Source: an uncultured Candidatus Melainabacteria bacterium (GTDB taxonomy: Bacteria > Cyanobacteriota > Vampirovibrionia > Gastranaerophilales > Gastranaerophilaceae). From it: 64,000 nt of DNA. A model generated the notes under the pieces. That model ran no database searches, had not been told where the DNA came from, and was given only the letters and a program-made list of their open reading frames with translations. Position 1 is the first letter of the stretch; every line of letters starts with the position of its first letter. Below, piece after piece: positions 51,781-60,644 of this stretch. The stretch lies in contig CAKUZL010000006.1 in assembly GCA_934718085.1 (NCBI GenBank), positions 1-64,000 of the forward strand. Direction: 5' to 3'. The translations under genes were made by a program, and so were the position numbers.

Positions 51781-53568
51781 GTGATTACACAAGTTTCATC
51801 TCTTGCAAATACGCAAGTAAAAAATAGTGTTCTTTTGAAGAACACACAAAAAGGGTCGAACATTATAACATCAGCGGAAGTTCAAAAAAATCCCGATGCC
51901 GTGATGGAAGCAATGAATTTTGCGGGAGCGCAAAATAAAGTTTCTTTCGGCGCGCTTAACGGAAAAAATTTGAACCAAGCGATTGTAAAACCTTTGAATA
52001 AGTATATTTCGGGTTTAGAATCGTTCGGTATGGTTAAAAGACTTAATTCGTCGTTTGCCGCTAAAATACGCAACCGAAAACTTTTGGAAATGGACGACGA
52101 AAAACTGTTGAAAGTCATCAAAGATGATGAATCTTTAAAGGATTTGTATGAAGCAATAGGCGGAAGGTTTTTGACGAAACCTCAAATGGATATGGTAAAG
52201 TCTGTAAACGAAAATCCTCAAAATTTTACGACACCGATTTCTTTTGTCGATAATCACAATAAATCAATGTCGACAATGCGCGAATACTTGAGAACTTATG
52301 TCGATGAAATTTCGAAAGCTTTTGAAGAAAGATCCGCGTCTGCTATGGGTGATAAAATTCGTAACGAAAAACTGTTGGAATTGAACGACGAGGAATTGTA
52401 TAAAAGGGTCATGACTGACAACCGGTTGGCGGGGTTGTTTAAAGTCATGGGCGGAAGTTTTGTTCAGCAAGATGAACAAGGTATAAAAAAACTTACTCAC
52501 AAGTTTGAAGATAATAAAACGGCTTTTGGCACAATGAGGGATTATTTCGAAACTTTTGTAGATGAATCCGCTGCTGCTAACCGTGAATTTCCGAAAGAGC
52601 TTGATGATTTTTCGTTGGGTGTGATTTCAAATTTAAAGCCTTCCGTAATGGATTCTTATTTTTTGAAAGATTTTAATCAAACGACTTTCCCGCTTATGGC
52701 GAATAAAGTCCGTAACGGAAAACTTACGGAGTTAGCAGACAAAGAATTGTATGATCGTGTTGCATCGGACAGCGACTTGTTAAGATTGTTCAAGGCTTTG
52801 GGGGGAAGTAAGCCGGAGAAGGAAGAACTTGAAACTGTTGAGGTTGTAAAACAACATCCCGAAAATTTCTACACCCCTATTCCTTTCGTAAAGAAACATA
52901 ATCGAGCACTGTCTGCATTGCGTGAGTATCTCGGTACCTTTGACGGCGGAGTCAGAGAACATGCTCTTACAAGTGAATTGGACAAGGTTGTGGCCCGTCT
53001 CAAAGAAAATATTTCTTCCGAAATTTTGAACAGCTATTTTGCCGAAAAATATCCTGCTACGGCGGTTCGCGAAATGCCCAAAAAAGTTTTTTCGTATAAA
53101 CTGTCGACTCCCGCGAAAACGGAGACTCCCCAAAACTTGAATGATTACTTGAATTCGGCTGCTTATCGCGAAAAAGTTTCGGCAGAAAAATTTGCGGCAA
53201 GAACTTTGTCTCCGATGGCAAACAGAGTCAGAGACGAAAAACTTCTTGAAATGAGCGATTCGAGACTCACCGAAACAGTTGAAAACGATGAACTTTTATA
53301 CGATATGTATAAGTCGCTCGGCGGAAGAAAGCTGTCAAAATCAGAACGACGCGCTTTGGCTTTTCTGACGGCAAATGCGTCGGATTTAGGCAGTTTGGCA
53401 AAGGGAAAAGGTCTTTGCAATTCCGTTCTCGGAACAAAGATGGCGAACGACAGCGCATTAAATTCATTGCGTGACTATTTCAGATCATTTGTTTACAATA
53501 TGGAATCTCATCAAGGTCGTTTCTTCAACAGTTTGGACGAAGCGGTGCGGAATGCGAATATGTTGTAA
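51781..53568 (+). CDS. 595-aa SFGA-motif protein with four internal repeats
   Basis: No family is recognised. The N-terminal 58 residues end in QNKVSFGA (51-58), aligned position by position with the 1589-aa protein downstream. The rest consists of four related units at about residues 94-176, 189-262, 306-388 and 479-573. Each has IRNxKLLExxDxxL, then DxxLxxLfkxxGG, and ends LREYfxTF. The units are helical and charged, with no catalytic motif, signal peptide or membrane segment. The start is GTG at 51781 after GAGGGG. An adhesive, scaffold or partner-binding role is possible; I have no evidence for a specific function. Confidence 0.82.
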   Translation: MITQVSSLANTQVKNSVLLKNTQKGSNIITSAEVQKNPDAVMEAMNFAGAQNKVSFGALNGKNLNQAIVKPLNKYISGLESFGMVKRLNSSFAAKIRNRKLLEMDDEKLLKVIKDDESLKDLYEAIGGRFLTKPQMDMVKSVNENPQNFTTPISFVDNHNKSMSTMREYLRTYVDEISKAFEERSASAMGDKIRNEKLLELNDEELYKRVMTDNRLAGLFKVMGGSFVQQDEQGIKKLTHKFEDNKTAFGTMRDYFETFVDESAAANREFPKELDDFSLGVISNLKPSVMDSYFLKDFNQTTFPLMANKVRNGKLTELADKELYDRVASDSDLLRLFKALGGSKPEKEELETVEVVKQHPENFYTPIPFVKKHNRALSALREYLGTFDGGVREHALTSELDKVVARLKENISSEILNSYFAEKYPATAVREMPKKVFSYKLSTPAKTETPQNLNDYLNSAAYREKVSAEKFAARTLSPMANRVRDEKLLEMSDSRLTETVENDELLYDMYKSLGGRKLSKSERRALAFLTANASDLGSLAKGKGLCNSVLGTKMANDSALNSLRDYFRSFVYNMESHQGRFFNSLDEAVRNANML

Positions 53569-53586
53569 TCGATATTTTAAACCCGA

Positions 53587-53614
53587 AAAAGCTCGGAGAA
53601 ATCCGGGCTTTTTT
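53587..53614 (+). terminator. Intrinsic terminator of the 595-aa gene
   Basis: AAAGCTCGGA, loop GAA, ATCCGGGCTTTTTT. The core is identical to the terminator at 58516-58541 after the 1589-aa gene. Confidence 0.9.
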
Positions 53615-53678
53615 ATCGAGTGAATAATTTGTAACAAAATTTTAATATTTTGGGCTTTTATGTTAAAAAAAAATATTT

Positions 53679-53720
53679 TTGGAGTTTAATTGATGTACGA
53701 AATATAATAAGTGGGGTATG
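53679..53720 (+). promoter_or_regulatory. Promoter of the 1589-aa SFGA gene
   Basis: TTGGAG (53679-53684), an 18-base spacer with TTTAATTGATGTA, and a perfect TATAAT (53703-53708), followed by AAGTGGGGTATG. It closely resembles the promoter at 51736. Confidence 0.6.
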
Positions 53721-53724
53721 GATA

Positions 53725-56700
53725 ATGATAAGAAACGTGAATTCTTTTTCGAATGTACAAATGCCGAAAATGAACGGTCAAGTCGAAAAAAATAAGGGTA
53801 TGATGTCCGATCCGATAAGCATGAAGGCTTCAAATCCGTCGGATATTTTGAATGCCATGAGCATGCAGGGCGTGCAAAATAAAATATCGTTCGGTGCCAG
53901 GGTGACGGAAGCTGCGTTAAAATCAAGAACTCCGGTTTCCAGAGTTACCGAAAATGTAAGCCATTTCCCTTTGCATGCAGTTACAAACAGGTTTGGCAAA
54001 CTGTGCGGACGGGTTTCCGATTTTACGGGAAAAGGAGTAAAAATAGACATCGATATTCCGACATATATAAGAGGGTTGTTTGCTTATGCCAAAAATGCCG
54101 CAGGTGTTTCGGGTCTTTTTATCGGGGCGTTGGTAACGGGTATTTTTGCGGGAATCGAACTTGACAAAGAAAAAGTCAAGGATGAACAACTTTTAAAAAA
54201 ATTAAAAATATTGCAAGAGCATGCCTTAATGAGCCCTGATGAAGAAGGACGTGACTCTAATGATGAAACCGTACAAAAATATGTTTCTAACTTTTCGACA
54301 AATCTTGGAGCATCCAATATTGTACCTGAATATCAAAAGCATTACGAAAGATTGCTCGTACTTTTTAACAAAGCGGGATTCAGCAATGAAGAAACCGCAA
54401 AATTGTTTACGAAATTTATGGCGGAAGCAATGTTGCTGACTCCGAGAAGATTGACGGAAAATGTTCAAAATTACGTTAAAGACCTTGCAAAGGACGGTTT
54501 GACTCCTCATTGCAATGATGTATTTGTAACGGATGCAAAAGGCTGTATACATGATAAACCTTTCCCTGATGCGAACTTGTTCCGAGAATATGCATCGGAT
54601 GTAAAAATAATAAATAGTGTTAACGACCGTAAATTTAAACTTACGTTTGCAAATGAGATTTTGCAAAAATTTTATGCAGGAGTCTCTAAAAATGATAAAA
54701 AACACAGAAGAAGAGGTGGCACTGTCGGTCAAAAATTGGAATCCCATATAGCTTACGGGGCTCGTGATTTGGGGGCTTATCCGGTTGTCCTTCCCGAAAA
54801 TGTTTCGGTATCTTCGAAAGAAAAAGGTATTTCCGAGAAGGATTATATGGCGGGATTATTCGGATATCTCGCGCAAAATTTTGCGGGGTCGGGGTTTAGA
54901 GCGGGCATTGTTTTGTCTGACGTGTTTGCTGCTACTCCGCTGCGTAACGAATCACCTGCCGTTTCCAAAATCCAAGAATTATCAATTGACTTAAATTCGG
55001 GGAAACGGGTTTCTTCCGATACTGACGTTAAATTAGGCTATATAGGGCTTAATCGACTTGAAATAAAAAAAGCTTTTTCATTGCCCGAAAATACTCCTGT
55101 ATTTGATGTTATGCTTGAACCTTTTAAACAAGCGGGATATACTCTCGAAGAGACTGCTCAACTTGTAACTGCTGCCGTGGCCGATGCATTGAAGCAAACT
55201 CCCCGGGAACTTTCGGATAACGTTTTCGGCTATATTTCGTCAACCGATAATGCCGGTTTTGATTTAAACAAAATGCTTTATTCTGAATATGAAATGTCTT
55301 TGTATAAACCCGAAAACTTTTGTGAATATCTTACAAATAAAAGTATGGAGATAAGGTCTGCTGCGGACGAAGTCTTTAATACTGCCCAAAACGCCATTTC
55401 CGGACTTGAAAAAGTTAGTGCGGAAAAATTTTATGTTCCCAGACCCGAGCTCGACGAGTATGATAAAAAATTCTTGGAAACCAATGATCCCGGGTATCTG
55501 ACAGGTACGAAACCGAGCAATACAATACTTCCTCTTTATAAAGGTTCTGCTGTAAAAAATGCGAATGCTCCGATATTAGTAAAAACTAATGATTGTGCGA
55601 CCGCCGATACCGAAGTTGAGAGCAATAGCGCATCTCGCGGCGCAAACCGTGTTGCGGAATATTCAAAAACTTCTGCGGATGAAAGATTGAAAAATATGGA
55701 TTCCGAAACGTCCGAAAAAGTTTCCGACAAAACTTCTGCAAGAACGGGCGTGAGCGGTACTTCAAATACTCGGGTAAAAGAATCCGAAAAGGAATATGCA
55801 CAGAAAACTCCCTCGAACGATGCAGGTAAAACAGCCGATAAAGCTTCCGATATTTCGGTGAATAAGCCGAGAGTTCGGATTGTTCCGAAATCCGAGACGA
55901 AAGTTTCGGTTGATGATAATATTTCTGTCGATAAAGCTCCCGATATTTCGGTGAACAAGCCTAGAGTTCGGATTGTGCCGAAATCAGAGACGAAAGTTTC
56001 GGTTAATAATAATATTTCTGTTGATAACAGGACAATCGGATTTATCAAGTCGCTTTTCGGTCTTGCTTATATTCCCGAAAGTAAATCAAGTTTGGTCAAC
56101 TATCCCGAAATTACTCCCGAAGAGTATGCTGACGGCATGCTTTCGATTACCCAAAAAGTAACCGGGTTAAGCGGTCATACTTTGATGAAATTGGTTTTAG
56201 AGGTGGGTCGTTTAACCGATAAAGATTTGAAAGAAAACGATGACCCGGTAACAAGTGTTTCCGATTATATGCATAATTTGAATTCCGGTTCCGATAAGAT
56301 TGATTTTAACCTTTTTGCGGCAAGATTTACCGAACATTTGGCAAGAGTGGTAAGAGTACATCCTTTCGTAGTTGCTGATTTCATTGCGGATTATGTTCTT
56401 AAATCCGATGTCGAATCGTTGAGTGTACGAGCGGACTCCGAAGGGATTCCTGTCGATAAAGCGTTACAGGACGAATTTTTCGGGCTTAAAAACAAACCTT
56501 TCGTTAAAAGGACAAATAACGCAGAAGGTTCGGGAACAACCTCGAACGATTCGACAAAAGAATTCGAATCGAGACAACCTCGATTGACCGAAGCTCCTTC
56601 GGTAACAACTCCGATAGTCGAACGGACTCAAACCTACGACTCTCTTACGGTTGCGGGTGATGAACCGAAACAGTCGGTTGAAGTTCGAAATACCGAAAAA

Positions 56701-58494
56701 ACGCAGGTTCAAAACGAAGAACCCGAAACCGGTAAGGTTGAAAAACCCAAAATCGATGTTATCGAAAGAACGGATAACAAATCGAATGGGGTGTATTTTA
56801 TTCACGGTCAGTCCTCGGTAAAACCGCAAACGGATAAACAGTCGCAATCATGGAACAGGTTTGTCTATGATCTCATTCCCGAAAATAAGAAAAAATCTTC
56901 TCAATCCGGCGGCATTCTCAGAGTTGTTAGCCCGCGTGTAAGTTATAAACCGTCCGACATTGTGTCCGGAAGTATGACTAAAACAGAACAATCTCAAACA
57001 ACCGAAATATCTTCGGTAATAACAACTGACGGCATTCAAACAAAGGCTCCCGAGCCCCGTACGGTTGCAGGTGACGAACCGAAACAATCGGTTGAAGTTC
57101 AAAATACCGAAAAACCGCAGGTTCAAAATGTCGAGCTCGAAGCAGGTAAAGTCGATGCGCATCAAACAACCGAAGCGCCTTCGGTAACGACAACGGACGG
57201 CGTTCAAAACACCGAGTCTTCGGCAAAAACCGAAAAATCAAAGACGACAGTTGCAAAAGAACAAAAATTGCTTAAGGCTCTTGACGTTTACAATAATCTT
57301 TCCGCCGAGGAAAAAGCTTCCGTCGATAATGTTTCCGAACTTTTGTTGAACGGTTTGATTTTTGCGTCTCCCGCGGAGAAAGAATTGAAACGAAATTTGT
57401 ATTCCGGCGCTCTTTCGTTGATGTTGACTTCGAAAGAGGATTTGAGCAAGGTTAACCAAAAGCTGACAGGATTGGTTTATTTGAATAACGGCGTTAAGAA
57501 GCTTTTCAAAAAACCCGAAAGGTTTGCTCAAAATTACAACGAACTTCTTGATTACCTCAAAGAATCGACTCCTTCCAAAGATTCCGAAACCGTCGAAGTA
57601 ACGTTGCTCGAAAATTTAGCTAAGTTCCCCGCTTTGCTCTCCGAAGGTAAAGAAAAGGTTGAAGACTCAATTAACGATATGGTTTCGGATATTACCGACG
57701 AATTCGGCGAAATTTCAAATCTGAAAGAAAAATTGCTTGATGCGGCGTCAAGATACCCGTTCTTGTATGTTGCCGATTCCGGTTTCGTTATGAACAATTT
57801 GTCGGGCAAAAACTCGCTTTCCGCGTTCGTGAACAATCTTTTTGCTCAAAACGGTTGGGTGTCTGAAAAGATGAATTTGTTGACTCCGAGCGAACACCTC
57901 GATCTGGCTTTTGAAGTACCTTCGCTTTTTGCGTCTGCGGTTCCGATAAAAAATGCTTTTGTCGATAAAGACAATGAACTTTCGAAATATTCGTGTCTGG
58001 CGATATACGAAAATATCTCCCCCGCGGAATTCTTGAATTGCATAAAGCAAGAACCTCGAATTCTTAAGATGAACAACAAAACGTTTTCGGAAAGTGTATT
58101 GTCGATAATTGATGATGCAAGCGAGACAGGAGTTCTTAAAACGTTTGAACGCGAAGGAATTTCGGTTACCGATGAATCGGGTCAAAAGAAAACTCTTGAC
58201 GGTAAAACGTTTGTTCAATACGTAAAACAGCGTCCCGATTTGCTTTTTGACAACCTTGAAAAACAAGCGAAAAAAGTTAATTACATCAACGGTTTATACA
58301 AGAATGGTACCAAAGAAGATACATTCTATGAAGCTGTTCTTGATCCCTCTTCGGGAGCGGATCTGTTGGCTTCTTCCAAACACGAGTTGTTTGAAAAATT
58401 CAAAGCCGATAAGAAAAATGCGATAGCACAGGCCGACACAAAATGGGAGAATACTTATAAAAACTCTCTTGCGAATTCTTTCAAAAACAGATAA
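53725..58494 (+). CDS. 1589-aa SFGA-motif protein, modular and repeat-rich
   Basis: No family is recognised. Residues 37-58 (NPSDILNAMSMQG then QNKISFGA) align without gaps to the 595-aa protein. A glycine-rich hydrophobic segment lies at about residues 127-145. Two copies of an EETA...TPRxLxxNVxxY domain are at about 213-251 and 466-504. From about 590 to 1180 the protein is a low-complexity Ser/Thr/Glu linker with duplicated blocks, including a 31-residue tandem repeat (PRVRIVPKSETKVSV) and VAGDEPKQSVEV repeats. A helical C-terminal domain of about 400 residues follows. GGGG lies before the ATG at 53725. It looks like a large scaffold or surface protein with a flexible arm. Confidence 0.82.
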   Translation: MIRNVNSFSNVQMPKMNGQVEKNKGMMSDPISMKASNPSDILNAMSMQGVQNKISFGARVTEAALKSRTPVSRVTENVSHFPLHAVTNRFGKLCGRVSDFTGKGVKIDIDIPTYIRGLFAYAKNAAGVSGLFIGALVTGIFAGIELDKEKVKDEQLLKKLKILQEHALMSPDEEGRDSNDETVQKYVSNFSTNLGASNIVPEYQKHYERLLVLFNKAGFSNEETAKLFTKFMAEAMLLTPRRLTENVQNYVKDLAKDGLTPHCNDVFVTDAKGCIHDKPFPDANLFREYASDVKIINSVNDRKFKLTFANEILQKFYAGVSKNDKKHRRRGGTVGQKLESHIAYGARDLGAYPVVLPENVSVSSKEKGISEKDYMAGLFGYLAQNFAGSGFRAGIVLSDVFAATPLRNESPAVSKIQELSIDLNSGKRVSSDTDVKLGYIGLNRLEIKKAFSLPENTPVFDVMLEPFKQAGYTLEETAQLVTAAVADALKQTPRELSDNVFGYISSTDNAGFDLNKMLYSEYEMSLYKPENFCEYLTNKSMEIRSAADEVFNTAQNAISGLEKVSAEKFYVPRPELDEYDKKFLETNDPGYLTGTKPSNTILPLYKGSAVKNANAPILVKTNDCATADTEVESNSASRGANRVAEYSKTSADERLKNMDSETSEKVSDKTSARTGVSGTSNTRVKESEKEYAQKTPSNDAGKTADKASDISVNKPRVRIVPKSETKVSVDDNISVDKAPDISVNKPRVRIVPKSETKVSVNNNISVDNRTIGFIKSLFGLAYIPESKSSLVNYPEITPEEYADGMLSITQKVTGLSGHTLMKLVLEVGRLTDKDLKENDDPVTSVSDYMHNLNSGSDKIDFNLFAARFTEHLARVVRVHPFVVADFIADYVLKSDVESLSVRADSEGIPVDKALQDEFFGLKNKPFVKRTNNAEGSGTTSNDSTKEFESRQPRLTEAPSVTTPIVERTQTYDSLTVAGDEPKQSVEVRNTEKTQVQNEEPETGKVEKPKIDVIERTDNKSNGVYFIHGQSSVKPQTDKQSQSWNRFVYDLIPENKKKSSQSGGILRVVSPRVSYKPSDIVSGSMTKTEQSQTTEISSVITTDGIQTKAPEPRTVAGDEPKQSVEVQNTEKPQVQNVELEAGKVDAHQTTEAPSVTTTDGVQNTESSAKTEKSKTTVAKEQKLLKALDVYNNLSAEEKASVDNVSELLLNGLIFASPAEKELKRNLYSGALSLMLTSKEDLSKVNQKLTGLVYLNNGVKKLFKKPERFAQNYNELLDYLKESTPSKDSETVEVTLLENLAKFPALLSEGKEKVEDSINDMVSDITDEFGEISNLKEKLLDAASRYPFLYVADSGFVMNNLSGKNSLSAFVNNLFAQNGWVSEKMNLLTPSEHLDLAFEVPSLFASAVPIKNAFVDKDNELSKYSCLAIYENISPAEFLNCIKQEPRILKMNNKTFSESVLSIIDDASETGVLKTFEREGISVTDESGQKKTLDGKTFVQYVKQRPDLLFDNLEKQAKKVNYINGLYKNGTKEDTFYEAVLDPSSGADLLASSKHELFEKFKADKKNAIAQADTKWENTYKNSLANSFKNR
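55837..56022 (+). repeat. 93-bp tandem duplication inside the 1589-aa gene
   Basis: 55837-55929 and 55930-56022 are two adjacent in-frame copies of 93 bases (31 codons) with a few silent and conservative differences. The differences are mostly at third positions, so the duplication is not brand-new and the protein sequence has been kept. Confidence 0.85.
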
Positions 58495-58515
58495 TCGGAC
58501 TGTTTTAAAAACTTT

Positions 58516-58541
58516 AAAGCTCGGAGAAATCCGGGCTTTTT
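58516..58541 (+). terminator. Intrinsic terminator of the 1589-aa gene
   Basis: The core AAAGCTCGGA-GAA-ATCCGGGCTTTTT is the same as at 53587-53614. Confidence 0.9.
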
Positions 58542-58643
58542 GTATAGAAATATTAAAAATTTTTATTTATCCGAAAAAAATAATGAAAAAACTTTTTGTT
58601 TGGAGTATTATGTAGAAAAAAGTCGCGAATGTGAGTAGTCATT

Positions 58644-59462
58644 ATGAACGGTGAAGTAAGTATTAATAAGAATACAAAAATTATTTTCGGAATAGTTGAC
58701 GAGTTGAACAAAATTTTGACTGAAGATCAGGCTCAAAAACAGCCTTTGTTTCTGTCCGTGAACGAAAAGTTTTTGTTGTCACTGATTACAAAAATTATAA
58801 ATAATCCCGCTAAAACTTATTTAATCGGGATTACCGGCGAATCGGCTTCCGGGAAAACCACTCTGGTCGAAAATGCCGCAAAAGCTTTGTGCGAAGAAGG
58901 TAAACGAGATTTATTCACTACGGTCTGCTGCGACGACTACTATTACGATAAGTCCAAAGAACTCGAAGAAGCCGGAAGCTACGAAAATCTTTTCGCAACC
59001 GGATTTTCTTTCGATACCCCGAAAGCCGTTAATTTGGATTTGATGAAAGAACATTTGCTCGAACTTAAGCAGGGGAAAAATATTAAATCTCCGGAATATA
59101 ATTTTGTGACCTGTGCAAGCGAGCTTAACAAAAACGAAAAAAAGGCGTCGCTTATCGTACTTAATGAGGGTTTGTACGTTCTGAACCCCGACATTATTGA
59201 CGTACATGATGTTAAAGTATATGTTTTTACTCCGTTCAGTATTATTCGCCAACGTTGGTATACTCGTGCGGCGGTTCGCGGAAAAACGGGCGTTGCTGCG
59301 GATATGCAGTTCGAAGACGTAAATACCGCGGCTCAGGTTTACATTCGTCCGACGATGCAGCATGCCGATATCGTCATAAACGGTCTTACCACTACCGAAT
59401 ATATTGAAGAAGTTACTTTGAAAATTCTTCGTGCCGTTAAAAAAGTTCTTGCTTCGATGTAA
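58644..59462 (+). CDS. Uridine kinase/PRK-family P-loop kinase (paralogue)
   Basis: This 272-aa protein has Walker A GESASGKTT within LIGITGESASGKTTLVEN, then VCCDDYYYDKS and the lid-like RWYTRAAVRGKTG. Like the kinase at 5450-6292 it carries about 60 extra N-terminal residues before the P-loop, so the two are paralogues of one non-standard Udk-like branch. The substrate is unknown. Its ribosome site is weak. The upstream text TTTGGAGTATTATGTAGA resembles part of the SFGA-gene promoters, which may mean shared control. Confidence 0.85.
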   Translation: MNGEVSINKNTKIIFGIVDELNKILTEDQAQKQPLFLSVNEKFLLSLITKIINNPAKTYLIGITGESASGKTTLVENAAKALCEEGKRDLFTTVCCDDYYYDKSKELEEAGSYENLFATGFSFDTPKAVNLDLMKEHLLELKQGKNIKSPEYNFVTCASELNKNEKKASLIVLNEGLYVLNPDIIDVHDVKVYVFTPFSIIRQRWYTRAAVRGKTGVAADMQFEDVNTAAQVYIRPTMQHADIVINGLTTTEYIEEVTLKILRAVKKVLASM

Positions 59463-59779
59463 AAAATCGGAACTTGTTGCGGTTGCGGTCGGTTTGCGGT
59501 TTTGAGATGTTTCTGTGTTTTGTAAGTTTCTTCCGTCGGTTTTTAGGCAATTGTCGGTAAGTTGTCGAAATTAATCCGGTTTTAGTTCTCGGGGGTGAAA
59601 AGCTTTGTCCCCGAGTTCGGGTACGGTATAAGTCGCTCTGCGCGGATGTTGTTTATGCGGGCGGCAAAAGTTTTGTGGGAATTTATTTCAAAAAAGCGGG
59701 AGTTTGATAACCCCGCCTTTTCTTGTTGTGTCGAATTTCGTGCCGAGAGTGCAACCGTTGCTGTTCTCGGAGTCCCCCG
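59463..59779. other. Intergenic region with hairpins
   Basis: No gene is supported. CTCGGGG/CCCCGAG forms a hairpin at about 59588-59612. AAAAGCGGG pairs with CCCCGCCTTTT at 59691-59721, a terminator-like element usable from both sides. A 62-codon frame between them lacks coding character. Confidence 0.45.
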
Positions 59780-60553
59780 TTAAATTCCGAGAGCTTCTTG
59801 TGCGTAAGTGATTAATCTGCTTTCGTATTCGGGCGTGCCTTCTTTGTAATTGCTCAAAACCTGCTTCATCGCCGGGGTCAACCATTGGTCCTTATGCTCT
59901 TTGATGTACGACCACGATTGATTTGCAAGTTGTGTTTCGGCATCGTCTTCGCTTGTATCCGCCGTCGGATCGAGGTGAATTTTAGATTTGTCGATTTCCT
60001 GATATGTAACCGAGTTGAAGCCCCATTTATCGTTGGTGTAATTTTGACCGGAGTTTCGAATTTGCGCAGTTACTTTGTTTTGAACTCCGTCTCCGAGCCC
60101 GTTACCCGTGTAGTTGAAAAAGTCTACCGTGTTGAGGTTTATGTCGAAAATATCGTACGGTTTACCTTTCGACCAGTCGAAATTAAGGTTTTCCGACCAT
60201 TTTTTCTCGTCCATGATTTCGTATGTGCCGTCAAACTTTGACATATTCAGGTTTGCAAAAACCGTATCGTCGTCGCTTTCGGTGTCGAGAAAAACTCTGT
60301 CGTCGGGCGAAGATTCCGTATACAACGAGTTTGCCCACGAAAGTTTCAACAGGTTTCCGCCGTCGGTATTTTTCGGGCTTAGGGAAATATCGTCCGCCAA
60401 ATTCTTCAAAAATTGGTCGGTGCCGATTCCGCCCATAGTACCGTAAGTGTACATGTCGATATCGTTCTTATATCGCTTTTCCGCGGCCATTCTCCGGTTG
60501 TTGTGAATGTTCCAATCCGAACCTAAACTTCCGCTTTGTCCAATTGTTGTCAT
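59780..60553 (-). CDS. 257-aa hypothetical protein under a leader hairpin
   Basis: No family is recognised. The protein is polar and acidic with many Asn, Asp and aromatic residues, beginning MTTIGQSGSLGSDWNIHNNR. A run of D/S/T-rich segments follows, with no signal peptide or membrane helix; the end has a helical YAQEALGI. The ATG at 60553 has GGAGG about 11 bases upstream, but that site lies inside a 13-bp stem with the upstream leader, so translation is probably regulated. It follows gatA on the same strand by about 90 bases. Confidence 0.72.
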   Translation of the reverse strand: MTTIGQSGSLGSDWNIHNNRRMAAEKRYKNDIDMYTYGTMGGIGTDQFLKNLADDISLSPKNTDGGNLLKLSWANSLYTESSPDDRVFLDTESDDDTVFANLNMSKFDGTYEIMDEKKWSENLNFDWSKGKPYDIFDINLNTVDFFNYTGNGLGDGVQNKVTAQIRNSGQNYTNDKWGFNSVTYQEIDKSKIHLDPTADTSEDDAETQLANQSWSYIKEHKDQWLTPAMKQVLSNYKEGTPEYESRLITYAQEALGI

Positions 60554-60611
60554 AAAATACTTACCTCCGGTAACAGTTATTACATTCTGTTTATCGGCAG
60601 GTAAGTATTTT
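60554..60611 (-). promoter_or_regulatory. Leader hairpin that covers the ribosome binding site
   Basis: On the minus strand AAAATACTTACCT (60611-60599) pairs perfectly over 13 bp with AGGTAAGTATTTT (60566-60554). The second arm contains part of the GGAGGT ribosome site and ends at the base before the ATG. The loop is 32 bases. This can block initiation until melted or displaced. Confidence 0.65.
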
Positions 60612-60644
60612 TCTTTAATTTTATTTTTCAAATATTAAGTTTTA

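Noticed and set aside
59595..59783. 62-codon frame with GTG start after CGGGGG
   Set aside because: It runs through two hairpins, has unnatural composition and overlaps the end of the minus-strand gene.
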